Shown here: one piece after another, positions 34,801 through 43,737 of the stretch
Layout of the letters: each line of letters begins with the position of its first letter
How positions within the stretch are numbered: the stretch's first letter is position 1
Translations under genes and position numbers: made by a program
NCBI GenBank assembly: GCA_017411835.1
Contig: JAFQPG010000003.1
Coordinates: 1 to 64,000, forward strand
Direction of reading: 5' to 3'
Length of the DNA stretch: 64,000 bases
Source: Ruminococcus sp.
GTDB taxonomy: Bacteria > Bacillota > Clostridia > Oscillospirales > Acutalibacteraceae
The notes under the pieces: model-generated
What the model saw: the letters and a program-made list of their open reading frames with translations, nothing else
Told to the model about the DNA's origin: nothing
Database searches by the model: none

Positions 34801-34834
34801 AATAAAAAATTCCCCGATGCAAATACATCGGGGA
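34801..34834 (-). terminator. Riboswitch-controlled terminator in ribU leader
   Basis: On the minus strand TCCCCGATG (34819-34811 complement) pairs with CATCGGGGA, followed by ATTTTTTATTTTT, between the FMN aptamer and the ribU ribosome site. Confidence 0.85.
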
Positions 34835-34867
34835 TAAAATTATACATAGAAACATACTATATACATC

Positions 34868-34970
34868 TTCTTTCATCCGGACTATACCGTCGGTTTCGGA
34901 ATTTCACCGAATCAGCTTTCGCTCGTGGACTATACCACCGGTGGGGAATCACACCCCGCCCCGAAGATAT
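34868..34970 (-). ncRNA. FMN riboswitch (RFN element)
   Basis: Minus strand: ATCTTCGGGGCGGGGTG, ATTCCCCACCGG, GGTATAGTCC, GAGC, CTGATTCGGTGAAATTCCGA and CCGACGGTATAGTCCGGATG in the canonical RFN order, closing with AGAAGAT. Every conserved block is present. Confidence 0.97.
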
Positions 34971-34974
34971 CTAA

Positions 34975-35003
34975 ATTATATACTTAATATAAAGCTAAGT
35001 CAA
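34975..35003 (-). promoter_or_regulatory. Promoter of ribU
   Basis: On the minus strand TTGACT (35003-34998), 17-base spacer, TATAAT (34980-34975), just upstream of the FMN aptamer. Confidence 0.85.
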
Positions 35004-35006
35004 CTG

Positions 35007-35852
35007 TTATATACAAGGCTTATCTAAATCAAGCTCTACAAGGTCGTGATGAGGCACACGCTTTTCTTTAGGTGGTAGCTCCATATAGTCACCAAAAGCG
35101 ATAGAAAGGTACTCGTCATAGCCCTGCATAACCGGAAGTAGCATCCCCTCAAATTCAAGATAAGCTTCCTTTGCAAAAGCCTCTTGAGGATACTTCTTTT
35201 TCATATAATATGGGCCTGCATACAGCTCTGTGCTATATTCGTGTGTTTCAAAGTCATATTTTTTAAGCTGCTTTTCAGCAAACTTCCATATTTTGGTTCT
35301 TGCTTTGCGACTTTTTATGATACCTAACATAAGCTTGCTTATTAATTTAACAGCACCGCCGTGCTTTTCCGGCACAAATTCAGAAATAAACAGCGAGTAA
35401 ATGAGTGTCCACATATACTGCACATATCTGGAAAATTTTGAGTCAGGACAGCCGTCAATAGGGAAGATGTCGGTGACAATACCGTGAGGCACGTCGATGT
35501 CCTTTTGATTTTCTTTCACCATTGTAGCGGAGGTGTCAACCATAGTTGCAAAAATATTACCGGTAAAGATTTCACCCTCGTCAGTTTTGAGCATCAAAAA
35601 TCGGTCAGAATGCACCTGCTCTTTCCAAAGTTTGAGCATTCTTTCCCAGTCAGGTCGTGGCATAATAATGTCTATGTCGTCGTCCCAAGGAATAAAGCCT
35701 TTGTGTCTCATTGCACCGATAACGCACCCGCCAAGCAGATACCATCTCAGTTCATTTTTTTCGCAGAAATCTTTAAAAAACAAAAGAGACTCAAGCTCTT
35801 TTAATTGAAGCTTCCTTAAAGTTTCATTGTCGATTTTAATAATTTCAGCCAT
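35007..35852 (-). CDS. LicD-family phosphotransferase
   Basis: 281 residues. The nucleotidyltransferase-like core carries LLGGCVIGAMRHKGFIPWDDDIDI, the LicD signature with the metal-binding Asp cluster. LicD proteins transfer phosphocholine or other phospho-groups onto surface polysaccharides or teichoic acids. It is the last gene of a minus-strand run (yfhO, M20 peptidase, membrane protein, glycosyltransferase, licD) and lies 8 bases after the glycosyltransferase, supporting a role in decorating a surface glycan. Transferred group unknown. Confidence 0.9.
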   Translation of the reverse strand: MAEIIKIDNETLRKLQLKELESLLFFKDFCEKNELRWYLLGGCVIGAMRHKGFIPWDDDIDIIMPRPDWERMLKLWKEQVHSDRFLMLKTDEGEIFTGNIFATMVDTSATMVKENQKDIDVPHGIVTDIFPIDGCPDSKFSRYVQYMWTLIYSLFISEFVPEKHGGAVKLISKLMLGIIKSRKARTKIWKFAEKQLKKYDFETHEYSTELYAGPYYMKKKYPQEAFAKEAYLEFEGMLLPVMQGYDEYLSIAFGDYMELPPKEKRVPHHDLVELDLDKPCI

Positions 35853-35860
35853 AGTTCACC

Positions 35861-36970
35861 TTAGTTTAGAAAATCGTCATTTTTTATAGTGTTTTTGCTG
35901 ATAGCTTTTTTAACCATTTCTATACGTTCATTTGAACTGTTATCAAGTTTCTTTTTCCAAAACGGCATTTTTACTAATCCTACTAAAGTTCCTATACCGT
36001 AAGAAATATGTAAGATAGGGAAGATAAGCGGAAGCAATAAAAATAGCCAGTTTGGCTTTTTAAGTACAAGACAGCCTACGGTGTTTACGATATTAAACAT
36101 AGTATACATCGCCATAATAACAGCAAACAGAGTAGGGTTAGCAAACAATATCCAAAGCAAAATGCTAAACAGCACAGCCATTACAAACACAAACGGGATA
36201 AAGTGAAAATAGTTAAGACATTTGTAGCAAACGCCTGTTGTAAGTCCAATCCAGTAGCCGTTTCCGTATTTTTGTTTAATCATCTTTTTTAGCGAATTTC
36301 TTGTGTGTTGGAAAGATATGATTTCAGGACAGCAACAGAATTTGTAACCCGCCATTCTCATTCTATAGTGGAGCTCGTTATCTTCTGTTCTACCTAAATC
36401 TTCGTTAAAACCGCCGACTTTTTCAAAAACCTCACGCTTATATGCCGCGTGGAAAAGACTGTCGAGATAAATTTTCTGACCCGGTGCTCGTCTGTAGTCA
36501 GCAACCGACGAACCAAAAAGCGACTCTTCAGCAGCAAGCAAAGTGAATTTCCAAGGTGTCATTCCGTCGGTTGTGTTAGGTCTGCCACCGCCGACGATAT
36601 CCTCGCCCTCGTTAATGTTGAAAACGTTTTTTGCGACAAAATGTCTCGGTATTTTTGAGTGAGCATCAACCCTGATTATAATGTCGCCTGTCGCGTGCAG
36701 TAACGCTTCGTTCCACGCAGTTGCCTGATTTTTATTTGTAGAGTCTACAAGCTTTACTGACTCAAAACCATAGTCAGTATTTGCAAACTCCTCCATCATT
36801 GCTTTTGTATTATCTGTTGAAGCGTTGTCAACAAGTATGATTTCGATTTTATCATGCGGATAGCTCTGCTCTGAAAAATCTCTAAAAAGACCGTTTAATA
36901 CAGTTTCTTCGTTATATGCGATTGTACATAAAGAAACTCGAAGCTCTTCGTTAGTGCTAAAATAATTCAT
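35861..36970 (-). CDS. Family 2 glycosyltransferase, membrane-associated
   Basis: 369 residues. The GT-A domain shows the opening VSLCTIAYNEE, the VDNASTDNT motif, the metal-binding DXH form (VDAHSKI) and an EDNELHYRM acidic motif. Two or three membrane helices lie at ~255-325 (FIPFVFVMAVLFSILLWILF and beyond). This pattern fits polysaccharide-building glycosyltransferases. It overlaps the preceding membrane-protein gene by 14 bases and precedes licD. Sugar donor and acceptor unknown. Confidence 0.9.
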   Translation of the reverse strand: MNYFSTNEELRVSLCTIAYNEETVLNGLFRDFSEQSYPHDKIEIILVDNASTDNTKAMMEEFANTDYGFESVKLVDSTNKNQATAWNEALLHATGDIIIRVDAHSKIPRHFVAKNVFNINEGEDIVGGGRPNTTDGMTPWKFTLLAAEESLFGSSVADYRRAPGQKIYLDSLFHAAYKREVFEKVGGFNEDLGRTEDNELHYRMRMAGYKFCCCPEIISFQHTRNSLKKMIKQKYGNGYWIGLTTGVCYKCLNYFHFIPFVFVMAVLFSILLWILFANPTLFAVIMAMYTMFNIVNTVGCLVLKKPNWLFLLLPLIFPILHISYGIGTLVGLVKMPFWKKKLDNSSNERIEMVKKAISKNTIKNDDFLN

Positions 36971-37736
36971 TTTCTAATCCATTCCTTGAAACTTCATATA
37001 GCCATTTACCTGATATACACATAGCCTGTGAAATATACGGTATTGTGTAAAGTAGCGGCAAAACAGTGATGCTTAGCAATATCCATGGGGTAAAAGATAA
37101 CCCAAGCTTTATAACTTGTTTTGATTTGCCAAACATTAAATTGTCTGATGTTTCAAAATAATATTTTAGTTTCTGTTGTTGGTTTTTGCAAAACAGCTTT
37201 AAACTCAAAAAATATTTGATTGAGTATATAAGCAAACCGACTGTTGATAAAACAGTAAGTACAACTAAGGTGATGTTAAAAACCGTCTCATTCATTGAGT
37301 TGTCAAATAAGTAAGTTTTTATAGCTATAAATGCAAATACAGGCAAAAAGCATAAAACAGCAGGAATAATCATACGCAGGATGTAAGAAAAAATAAAAGC
37401 GATAGATTTAAAGTAAGTCTTAAAATCTTTAAAAAAGTAAATAACATCGCTTATATCGTATTCGCCATTCTCGCCGTAAAGCATTTTAATATATCCCATA
37501 ACACAGGGAGAAAGCAAAATAAAAACAATAATTGCTACAGACCTGCAAGAAACCTTTATTATAAAGTCAAATGCCGGGTTGTCAAAGGCGTTTAGCAGTA
37601 TTGTTTCAGAGTAAGAAAAGCCTTCAAAAAGCATAAAAAATATTGCAAGCACCGCAAGCGAGTAAAGCGCCTTGCTCCACCCGTAGCTCTTTAGCTTTTG
37701 ACGCGCTTGGTATCTGATAGTTTTTTCAGCGGACAT
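36957..37736 (-). CDS. Multi-pass membrane protein, unknown function
   Basis: 259 residues with about five to six hydrophobic helices (for example ALYSLAVLAIFFMLFEGF, SVAIIVFILLSPCVMGYIKML, MIIPAVLCFLPVFAFIAI). The N-terminus IRYQARQKLKSYGWSKAL resembles DUF975-type membrane proteins, but the match is weak. It overlaps the downstream glycosyltransferase by 14 bases and follows the M20 peptidase after 11 bases, so it belongs to the envelope operon. A role in export or glycan assembly is only suggested by neighbours. Confidence 0.7.
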   Translation of the reverse strand: MSAEKTIRYQARQKLKSYGWSKALYSLAVLAIFFMLFEGFSYSETILLNAFDNPAFDFIIKVSCRSVAIIVFILLSPCVMGYIKMLYGENGEYDISDVIYFFKDFKTYFKSIAFIFSYILRMIIPAVLCFLPVFAFIAIKTYLFDNSMNETVFNITLVVLTVLSTVGLLIYSIKYFLSLKLFCKNQQQKLKYYFETSDNLMFGKSKQVIKLGLSFTPWILLSITVLPLLYTIPYISQAMCISGKWLYEVSRNGLENELF

Positions 37737-37747
37737 AAAATCTTCCT

Positions 37748-39106
37748 TTACTGTGCTGTGTACATTCTATACATAGCTTCAAGACAAATTTGAGCGTGCT
37801 TAAAGAACTTTTCAACACTTAAGCATTCGTTTGCGTTGTGGATGTTTGATTCTTCACCCTTGAAAACAGGACCAAAAGCAACGCCTTTTCCACCGAGTAC
37901 TCGTGCGTATGTACCACCGCCTGTTGAGTACAGGTCAGGTTTTTCGCCCATAATTTCTTCGTAAGAGCTTGATAAAAGCTTGATAAGCTCACAATCTTCG
38001 TCCATATTCAAAGGAGCTGTATGATTAAGCACCTTAACTTCAAGGCCTTCATTAGCGGCAGCCTTTTTAACAAGTGCAAGAATGTTTTCACCATTCATAG
38101 TTACAGGGTATCTGATGTCGATAGTGCAGGTTGCATATCCCTCGTCAATATGTACTGTGCCAACACTTAGGGTTAAAGGTCCTGAAAGAGAATCTCTTGT
38201 TTTAATTCCCATCTTAACACCGGAGTTGTCAAGACCGATGCAAGACTCAATAAACGAGCATACGCTTCCAAGGGATGGGAGAGAGAAGTTAGAGGTTAAC
38301 AAATCTATAAGAGCAACAGCGGCGTTGAGACCCTTGTGTGGTTCGCACGCATGCGCTGCTGTACCGCGACTAAGTACCATCATACCGTCTATTGTGTAGT
38401 AAAATTCAAAGTTGCCTTTTTTTGCATCAGCAAGTCTTAGTAGCTGATGATCTTCTGTTTCTGAGCAGTCAAGCAACGCGTACGCGGTGTCAGGTACCGC
38501 GTTTACTGCTTTGCCTGAATGTAGCTGTGTAAGCGTTGTGCCGTCGTGAGTCTTAGCGTATAGCTCAAGCTGTAAAATACCTTTCTCACATCTGCAGATT
38601 CCGTAGTTACTGTCAGGAGTAAAGGACATATCAGGGATAGGCTCATTTTTAAAATAAACTTCCATATCCTGCATACCTGTTTCTTCACACGTGCCGTAAA
38701 TTGCACGTATAGTGTTTTTGCCGACAACTGAGCTTTCTTTTAAAGCTCTTAAGCAGTAAAGATTAATAAGTGCAGCACCCTTGTCGTCAGCAATACCTCT
38801 GCCGTACATATAGCCGTCACCAACAGAAAGCTCAAACGGGAGAGAGTTCCAGTTATTGCCCTCAGGTACTACATCAAGATGTGAGAGCACGCCACAAAGC
38901 TTACCGCCTTGTCCAAGCTCAGCGTGACCTGCAAGGCCGTCATACGATTTTGTTGTAAGCCCAAAGCTTTCAGCTTTTTTCATCATCCATTCAAGCGCAG
39001 GAGTACACTGGTCCTGATAGCCTGAAACCGACTGAATAGCAATAAGCTCTGCGAGATCAGCAATTATATCTTCTTTGTACTGTAATATTTTTTCGCCAAA
39101 ACTCAT
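37748..39106 (-). CDS. M20-family (PepV/Sapep-type) dipeptidase
   Basis: 452 residues from the ATG at 39106 with CGGAGG on the minus strand; a longer reading from 39151 lacks a site. Zinc-peptidase motifs: LSHLDVVPEGNNW (His and Asp), GRGIADDKGA (bridging Asp), ATCEET-like YGTCEETG (general base and metal Glu), and a C-terminal GPVFKGEESNIHNANE (His). The length and inserted lid domain fit PepV-like dipeptidases. It would degrade imported dipeptides. It lies within the envelope gene run without obvious functional link. Confidence 0.9.
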   Translation of the reverse strand: MSFGEKILQYKEDIIADLAELIAIQSVSGYQDQCTPALEWMMKKAESFGLTTKSYDGLAGHAELGQGGKLCGVLSHLDVVPEGNNWNSLPFELSVGDGYMYGRGIADDKGAALINLYCLRALKESSVVGKNTIRAIYGTCEETGMQDMEVYFKNEPIPDMSFTPDSNYGICRCEKGILQLELYAKTHDGTTLTQLHSGKAVNAVPDTAYALLDCSETEDHQLLRLADAKKGNFEFYYTIDGMMVLSRGTAAHACEPHKGLNAAVALIDLLTSNFSLPSLGSVCSFIESCIGLDNSGVKMGIKTRDSLSGPLTLSVGTVHIDEGYATCTIDIRYPVTMNGENILALVKKAAANEGLEVKVLNHTAPLNMDEDCELIKLLSSSYEEIMGEKPDLYSTGGGTYARVLGGKGVAFGPVFKGEESNIHNANECLSVEKFFKHAQICLEAMYRMYTAQ

Positions 39107-39155
39107 ATTAACCTCCGATATTAGTAAAAAGTCATAGACTTTAATAATCAATTAA

Positions 39156-41642
39156 TTAAGACTTCTTTATTTTATAAAGTCGTCTGTATTTCTTTTTGCA
39201 TTTAAACCCTTTTGTTATTACCATATAAACCGCAAAGACTAAAAAGCTAAAACAAGTGATGATTGTGCCCGCTTTAAGTCCCGGGGTTGTGTAAACAAAT
39301 TCGACTTGAGATGTTTTATGGCCGTCGACCTTTACCGCCATAAAGCCGATGTTTGCTTTCTCAATTTTTGCAGGCTTGCCATTTACATAAGCGCTAAAGC
39401 CTTCGTCATACGGTACGCTAAAGAAAAGCAGATTGTCGTCACCGTTGTTTGTAACGGTAGCTTTAAAGCCGTCTTTAGTATAGTAAAAGCTGTCGCAAGC
39501 TGTTTTCTTGCGATTTTCACAGTCATCATAGTAATCTTGCTGTGAGTATTCAAATCCCATAGTGATGCTGTCAAAGTCATCGTATTTAGGATAGGCTTGA
39601 TTTTGAAGCTTGTCTTCGCTGTAGTTGGAGTTAAGCCCCATATACATTCCGTCAACATAACCTGTGATGTCGCTGTACTCTTTCATCTGCTGTTGGCTAA
39701 GTACCATCGCTTTCATAAGAGCAAGATGCTTGACTCCGTTTGACAGATTTTTAAATTCCTCTTCGCAGATAAACTGGTCATACATAAATCCCATCGGAAC
39801 ATAATGCTCGTTTTCATAAACGTCATAGCCGTTTTGGGTGTCAATGTATTTAAAGCCCTGCATTTTCATCACGCCAGTAACAACGTCGACAAAATCTGCA
39901 CCGTCATCGCGGGCATCAAATAAATATTTTACTGAAAGAAGACCCCTTACACCGTAGTACTCAGGCTCCGGGCGAGATGCAACATCTCTGACTGAACCAA
40001 TGGTGTTGTAAAAATCCATTGTAGAAGCCGGAACAATAGAGTGGAAGCCCTGAATGTTAGGAATCTGCCAGTACATACCGATGTTGTCCATAGTATAGTA
40101 AAAGTCAGAACGAACATCTTTTACATCTTCAAGTGTTATATCCTCGCCAAAATTAAGTGCATACTTAATGGTAAATTCGTCGCTGTGGTCGGTTTCACTT
40201 TTTCCAAGAAACAGTAAATATTCGCTGTATCCGACAATAACAACGCACAAGGCGATTGATATAAGTCTTAAAAACAGCTCCTTTTTATGTCTTGTGTACT
40301 TGACTATGAAGAATAAAGCGGTTAAGGAAATAAGCGAAATTGCAACGTATATCCAAAAGCGTAGCGGATATTCTTCAAGTCCGAAGCTATAGAAGGTAAC
40401 ATCACCGACGTCGTACTTTTCTTTAATCATAAATCCGATTGACAAAGCAATCGCTAAAGTAAGTCCGTAGGTCCATTTAAACGGACGAGTTGCATCATGG
40501 CTTCTGATGTTTTCTAAAGATATGATGGTGCAAAGTATCATCATCAAAGTAAGCATAAAGAACCATCGCGCGTAGTATCCTTCGTTAAACGCTTGAAAAG
40601 CTGCATTTAAAATCGGGATGCCTGCCATAATAAACAAAACGATAATCATTCGTTTTAGCCACGACTTTTGATATGACTGCAAATATCCTATAACAAAGGT
40701 CATAGAAAACAACGGTAGCCATACTGCGATTGAAGCCCAGTTAGAGTAAGAGTCCGGTGCAAAATTTGCTCCTGCTGGAATATCAGGAGGGAAGAACATA
40801 CTCTCAAAGATGTGCATATATCTTTGTGGTACATCATACAAAAGTGCATCGTATCCTGTGAGTATTTCACTTACTCTGCTGTTGTTTATAATCGCATAAA
40901 GCGACGGAACTAGCACTGCACACGCCATACAAACGCCGAGTATGCACTCAAATGCCATGAGCAAGAAATACTTTAATTCAAATTTGTAGGCTTTAGAAAT
41001 CAACTTAACAAAGTAGTAGATAATTACAAACACTACCATAGAAAAGAAAAAGTAGTAGTTTATAAAGCAGGATGCAAATACCGCTAAGCAAAGCACACCT
41101 TTTCTTTTTGTGTACATAAATTCGTCCACCGCAGAAAGCAGTAGCGGAAATACAATGATAGCCTCGTGAAAGTGGAAAAAGAAAATATTATAAATCGAGT
41201 ATGACGAAAAGGCGTAAAGTAAACCGCCGATAACAGCGTAGCGTTTATCGTATACATATCGTCTAAGATAAATGTACGCAGTCATACTGCAAAGTCCAAG
41301 CTTTAAAATAAGCAACGGCCCCATTAAGTACGGTACAACGTGAGTAGGAAACGGGAGAGTAGCTAAAAAGAACGGACTTGATAGCAGGTAGAAGGTGTAG
41401 CTACCAACAAAGTTTGCGCCTAAGTCCGTAATATGACTCCAGCTTGTATTTCCCGAGCGTATTGCATCGTGAGCAAGCGTGTAAAACGGGATTTGCTGAA
41501 CGTTAAAATCGCCGTAATAAAGGAAATACCCTTTTGACGCAACAATCAAAGGAACAACAATGAGCACAGCAAGTGTTAAACCGTAAAGAAAAGCACGCAA
41601 TGTGTAATTTTTCTTGTTTTGCACAGCGTTTTTCAGTGTCAC
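39156..41642 (-). CDS. YfhO-family large membrane protein
   Basis: 828 residues, start GTG 41642 with AGGAG ten bases upstream. About 12-13 helices fill residues 1-450 and a further helix closes the C-terminus, with an extracellular domain in between (~450-790). YFLYYGDFNVQQIPFY and the LRRYVYDKRYAVIGGLLYAFSSY stretch are typical of YfhO, a GT-C-like family that glycosylates lipoteichoic acid in Bacillus and Listeria. The first gene of the minus-strand envelope run. Glycosyl transfer is inferred from family and neighbours. Confidence 0.88.
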   Translation of the reverse strand: MTLKNAVQNKKNYTLRAFLYGLTLAVLIVVPLIVASKGYFLYYGDFNVQQIPFYTLAHDAIRSGNTSWSHITDLGANFVGSYTFYLLSSPFFLATLPFPTHVVPYLMGPLLILKLGLCSMTAYIYLRRYVYDKRYAVIGGLLYAFSSYSIYNIFFFHFHEAIIVFPLLLSAVDEFMYTKRKGVLCLAVFASCFINYYFFFSMVVFVIIYYFVKLISKAYKFELKYFLLMAFECILGVCMACAVLVPSLYAIINNSRVSEILTGYDALLYDVPQRYMHIFESMFFPPDIPAGANFAPDSYSNWASIAVWLPLFSMTFVIGYLQSYQKSWLKRMIIVLFIMAGIPILNAAFQAFNEGYYARWFFMLTLMMILCTIISLENIRSHDATRPFKWTYGLTLAIALSIGFMIKEKYDVGDVTFYSFGLEEYPLRFWIYVAISLISLTALFFIVKYTRHKKELFLRLISIALCVVIVGYSEYLLFLGKSETDHSDEFTIKYALNFGEDITLEDVKDVRSDFYYTMDNIGMYWQIPNIQGFHSIVPASTMDFYNTIGSVRDVASRPEPEYYGVRGLLSVKYLFDARDDGADFVDVVTGVMKMQGFKYIDTQNGYDVYENEHYVPMGFMYDQFICEEEFKNLSNGVKHLALMKAMVLSQQQMKEYSDITGYVDGMYMGLNSNYSEDKLQNQAYPKYDDFDSITMGFEYSQQDYYDDCENRKKTACDSFYYTKDGFKATVTNNGDDNLLFFSVPYDEGFSAYVNGKPAKIEKANIGFMAVKVDGHKTSQVEFVYTTPGLKAGTIITCFSFLVFAVYMVITKGFKCKKKYRRLYKIKKS

Positions 41643-41715
41643 CTTGCTATTTCTCCTTGCTCTAAAAATTAGGACTTTAAAAATGATTTCCTTTTGTGTA
41701 TAATATAACCAGTAT

Positions 41716-41721
41716 AGTATA
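41716..41721 (-). promoter_or_regulatory. Extended -10 promoter of the yfhO operon
   Basis: On the minus strand TGGTATACT about 75 bases before the yfhO start. The -35 is poor. Confidence 0.4.
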
Positions 41722-41794
41722 CCACATTTATTTTAAAAATGCACTATTTTTTTAAATTTATATGTATTTTATTATAATAAGATAGGAGAACGTT

Positions 41795-42376
41795 ATGAAT
41801 AGCCACTTTTTTGCATTGATGTCCAGAATGAAATATATCAACCGATGGGGACTTATGAATAACACAAAAACCGAGAATATATGTGAGCACAGCTTAATGG
41901 TTTCTATGCTTTCTCACGCACTCGTAACTATTTCTAATAAGCGTTTTGGTACCTGTCTTAACGCTGAACACGCCGCAATGCTCGGTGTTTATCACGATGC
42001 GTCTGAAATCATTACTGGTGATATGCCTACCCCTATTAAATACTTTAACCCTGAAATAAGCGATGCGTATAAACAGGTCGAGCGTGTTGCTGAAAAAAAG
42101 CTTGTGTCATATCTGCCTGATGATTTGCAGGATGAGTTTGCTCCCCTTTTGACGATTTCTGAAAACGATGGGGAGTATATCCCGTTTGTAAAAGCTGCTG
42201 ACAAGCTTTCTGCGTTAATTAAATGTATCGAGGAAGAAAAAATAGGCAACAGCGAATTTTCAAAAGCAAAGGCTTCAATTTTTAAAAACCTTGAGGATAT
42301 GCAGCTTCCTTATGTTGATGCTTTTATAAGCGAGTTTTTGCCGTCTTTCTATCTTACTTTAGACGAGCAAGATTAA
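41795..42376 (+). CDS. yfbR: YfbR-like 5'-deoxynucleotidase (HD domain)
   Basis: 193 residues. The HD-domain metal ligands are visible in EHSLMVSML (His), YHDASEIITGDMPTPIKYF (His-Asp plus the YfbR-specific TGDMPTP) and a later KAADKLSALIKC (Asp). YfbR removes the 5' phosphate from deoxyribonucleoside monophosphates and helps balance dNTP pools. Start ATG 41795 follows TAGGAG. Divergent from yfhO and closed by its own terminator. Confidence 0.93.
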   Translation: MNSHFFALMSRMKYINRWGLMNNTKTENICEHSLMVSMLSHALVTISNKRFGTCLNAEHAAMLGVYHDASEIITGDMPTPIKYFNPEISDAYKQVERVAEKKLVSYLPDDLQDEFAPLLTISENDGEYIPFVKAADKLSALIKCIEEEKIGNSEFSKAKASIFKNLEDMQLPYVDAFISEFLPSFYLTLDEQD

Positions 42377-42414
42377 TAGTAAATAAGTACAATATATATG
42401 CCGAAATTTGTCTT

Positions 42415-42440
42415 AATTCACTACAAGTTGTGAATTTTTA
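42415..42440 (+). terminator. Intrinsic terminator after yfbR
   Basis: AATTCAC (42415-42421) and GTGAATT (42430-42436), followed by TTTA. Confidence 0.6.
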
Positions 42441-42554
42441 TTGAATTTTGGCGTATTTTCTTATATGGAAAATAAATTATAATTATTGATGTATAATAAA
42501 CTTGTTTTATTATGTGCATCTGTATGCTTATGTGCAGGCGGAAAGGCGGTATGT

Positions 42555-43694
42555 ATGGCAAAACAAGAAAATGATTTTGTTGATATTAATTCCTCAAGCC
42601 AAGTTAATAAGGTTTATAAAAAGAAAAATCGTAAGGGCAGAGTAACCCGCACGGTTGTATTGATTTTATCTATAATTATGCTTATATTTGGTACCGGTAT
42701 GGTTTACTACTACTCGGTGCTTGATAGTATGAATTTCGAAGAAATCGAGCCAAAACCTACAGTTACTCAAAACGAAGGGGAAGACTCTAACACCGTAAAG
42801 ACTGATTCTCTTATCGGTAACTCCTACGTGCTTAATATCCTGCTTTTCGGTCAGGATGCCCACGGTAGCGGTCCTGAAGACTACGGTCGTAGTGATACAA
42901 TTATTTTGTTGTCACTTGATAACCTTCATAAGAAAATCAAACTCACATCTTTTCAGCGTGATACTTATGTTACCGTTCCGGGCTACGGCGACGGAAAGCT
43001 TAATTCCGCATTCAGTCTGGGTGGTGTTCCGCTTTCTGTAGAGATGATTGAAGCAAACTTCGGCATCAAGGTTGATAAGTACGCTTGTGTTGATTTTAAC
43101 TCATTTAGAAAGATTATTGACGTCTTGGGTGGCGTTGATATTGAGCTTTCTATCGAAGAAATTGAATATATCAATGCTCAGATTGATGTTAACAACCAGC
43201 TTGGAAAAACCGAGTTTTTAGAGATTGATTATACGCAGGAAACACAGCTCGTGCATCTTGACGGCTATCAGGCTTTGTGGTACGCAAGAAATCGTGGCGC
43301 TGACTCACTTGGCGGTGTGCCTGGATACAGCTTCTCCGGTGATGACTGGGATAGAACTCAGCGTCAGCGTAAGCTTTTAGAAACAATTATGTTAAGTTTT
43401 AAGGAAGAGGCTACTCTTACTGATATTGTTGAAATTGTTAACGAAATCGGTCCGCTTATCACTACAAACCTCAAGAAAAACGACATTACTTTCCTTGTAT
43501 CAAACAGTATGACCTATCTTGATTACGATATGGAAGAGATGTCACTTCCTACAGAAGGTAACTGGGAATATAGCAAAACCTACGATTTGCAGTCAGTTAT
43601 TTTGATTAACGACTGGGATCAGGTCAGATATGACCTCGCATCTTTTGTTTACGAAGATTTAGTGACAGGTTCTACAACCTCTACAACACCTTAA
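42555..43694 (+). CDS. LytR-CpsA-Psr (LCP) family cell-wall glycopolymer ligase
   Basis: 379 residues from ATG 42555; a longer in-frame reading begins at TTG 42486, but its added 23 residues are Cys-rich and lie at the likely promoter. After a basic cytoplasmic part, a membrane helix at ~37-57 (VVLILSIIMLIFGTGMVYYY) precedes the extracellular LCP domain: SDTIILLSLD, FQRDTYVTVPGYGDGKLNSAF and LHLDGYQALWYARNR. LCP enzymes transfer lipid-linked teichoic acid or capsule onto peptidoglycan, which fits the envelope genes nearby. Start not certain. Confidence 0.93.
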   Translation: MAKQENDFVDINSSSQVNKVYKKKNRKGRVTRTVVLILSIIMLIFGTGMVYYYSVLDSMNFEEIEPKPTVTQNEGEDSNTVKTDSLIGNSYVLNILLFGQDAHGSGPEDYGRSDTIILLSLDNLHKKIKLTSFQRDTYVTVPGYGDGKLNSAFSLGGVPLSVEMIEANFGIKVDKYACVDFNSFRKIIDVLGGVDIELSIEEIEYINAQIDVNNQLGKTEFLEIDYTQETQLVHLDGYQALWYARNRGADSLGGVPGYSFSGDDWDRTQRQRKLLETIMLSFKEEATLTDIVEIVNEIGPLITTNLKKNDITFLVSNSMTYLDYDMEEMSLPTEGNWEYSKTYDLQSVILINDWDQVRYDLASFVYEDLVTGSTTSTTP

Positions 43695-43707
43695 ATGTAA
43701 AAACAAA

Positions 43708-43737
43708 ACCGCTGTGATTATCACAGCGGTTTATTTT
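43708..43737. terminator. Bidirectional terminator between LCP gene and GH13 gene
   Basis: ACCGCTGTGA (43708-43717), TTA loop, TCACAGCGGT (43721-43730), TTATTTTTT after; AAAACAAAA before. Confidence 0.9.

Noticed and set aside
42486-42554. Longer LCP protein starting at TTG 42486
   Set aside because: The extension is Cys-rich, unlike LCP N-termini, and it overlaps promoter-like AT-rich sequence. Not fully excluded.
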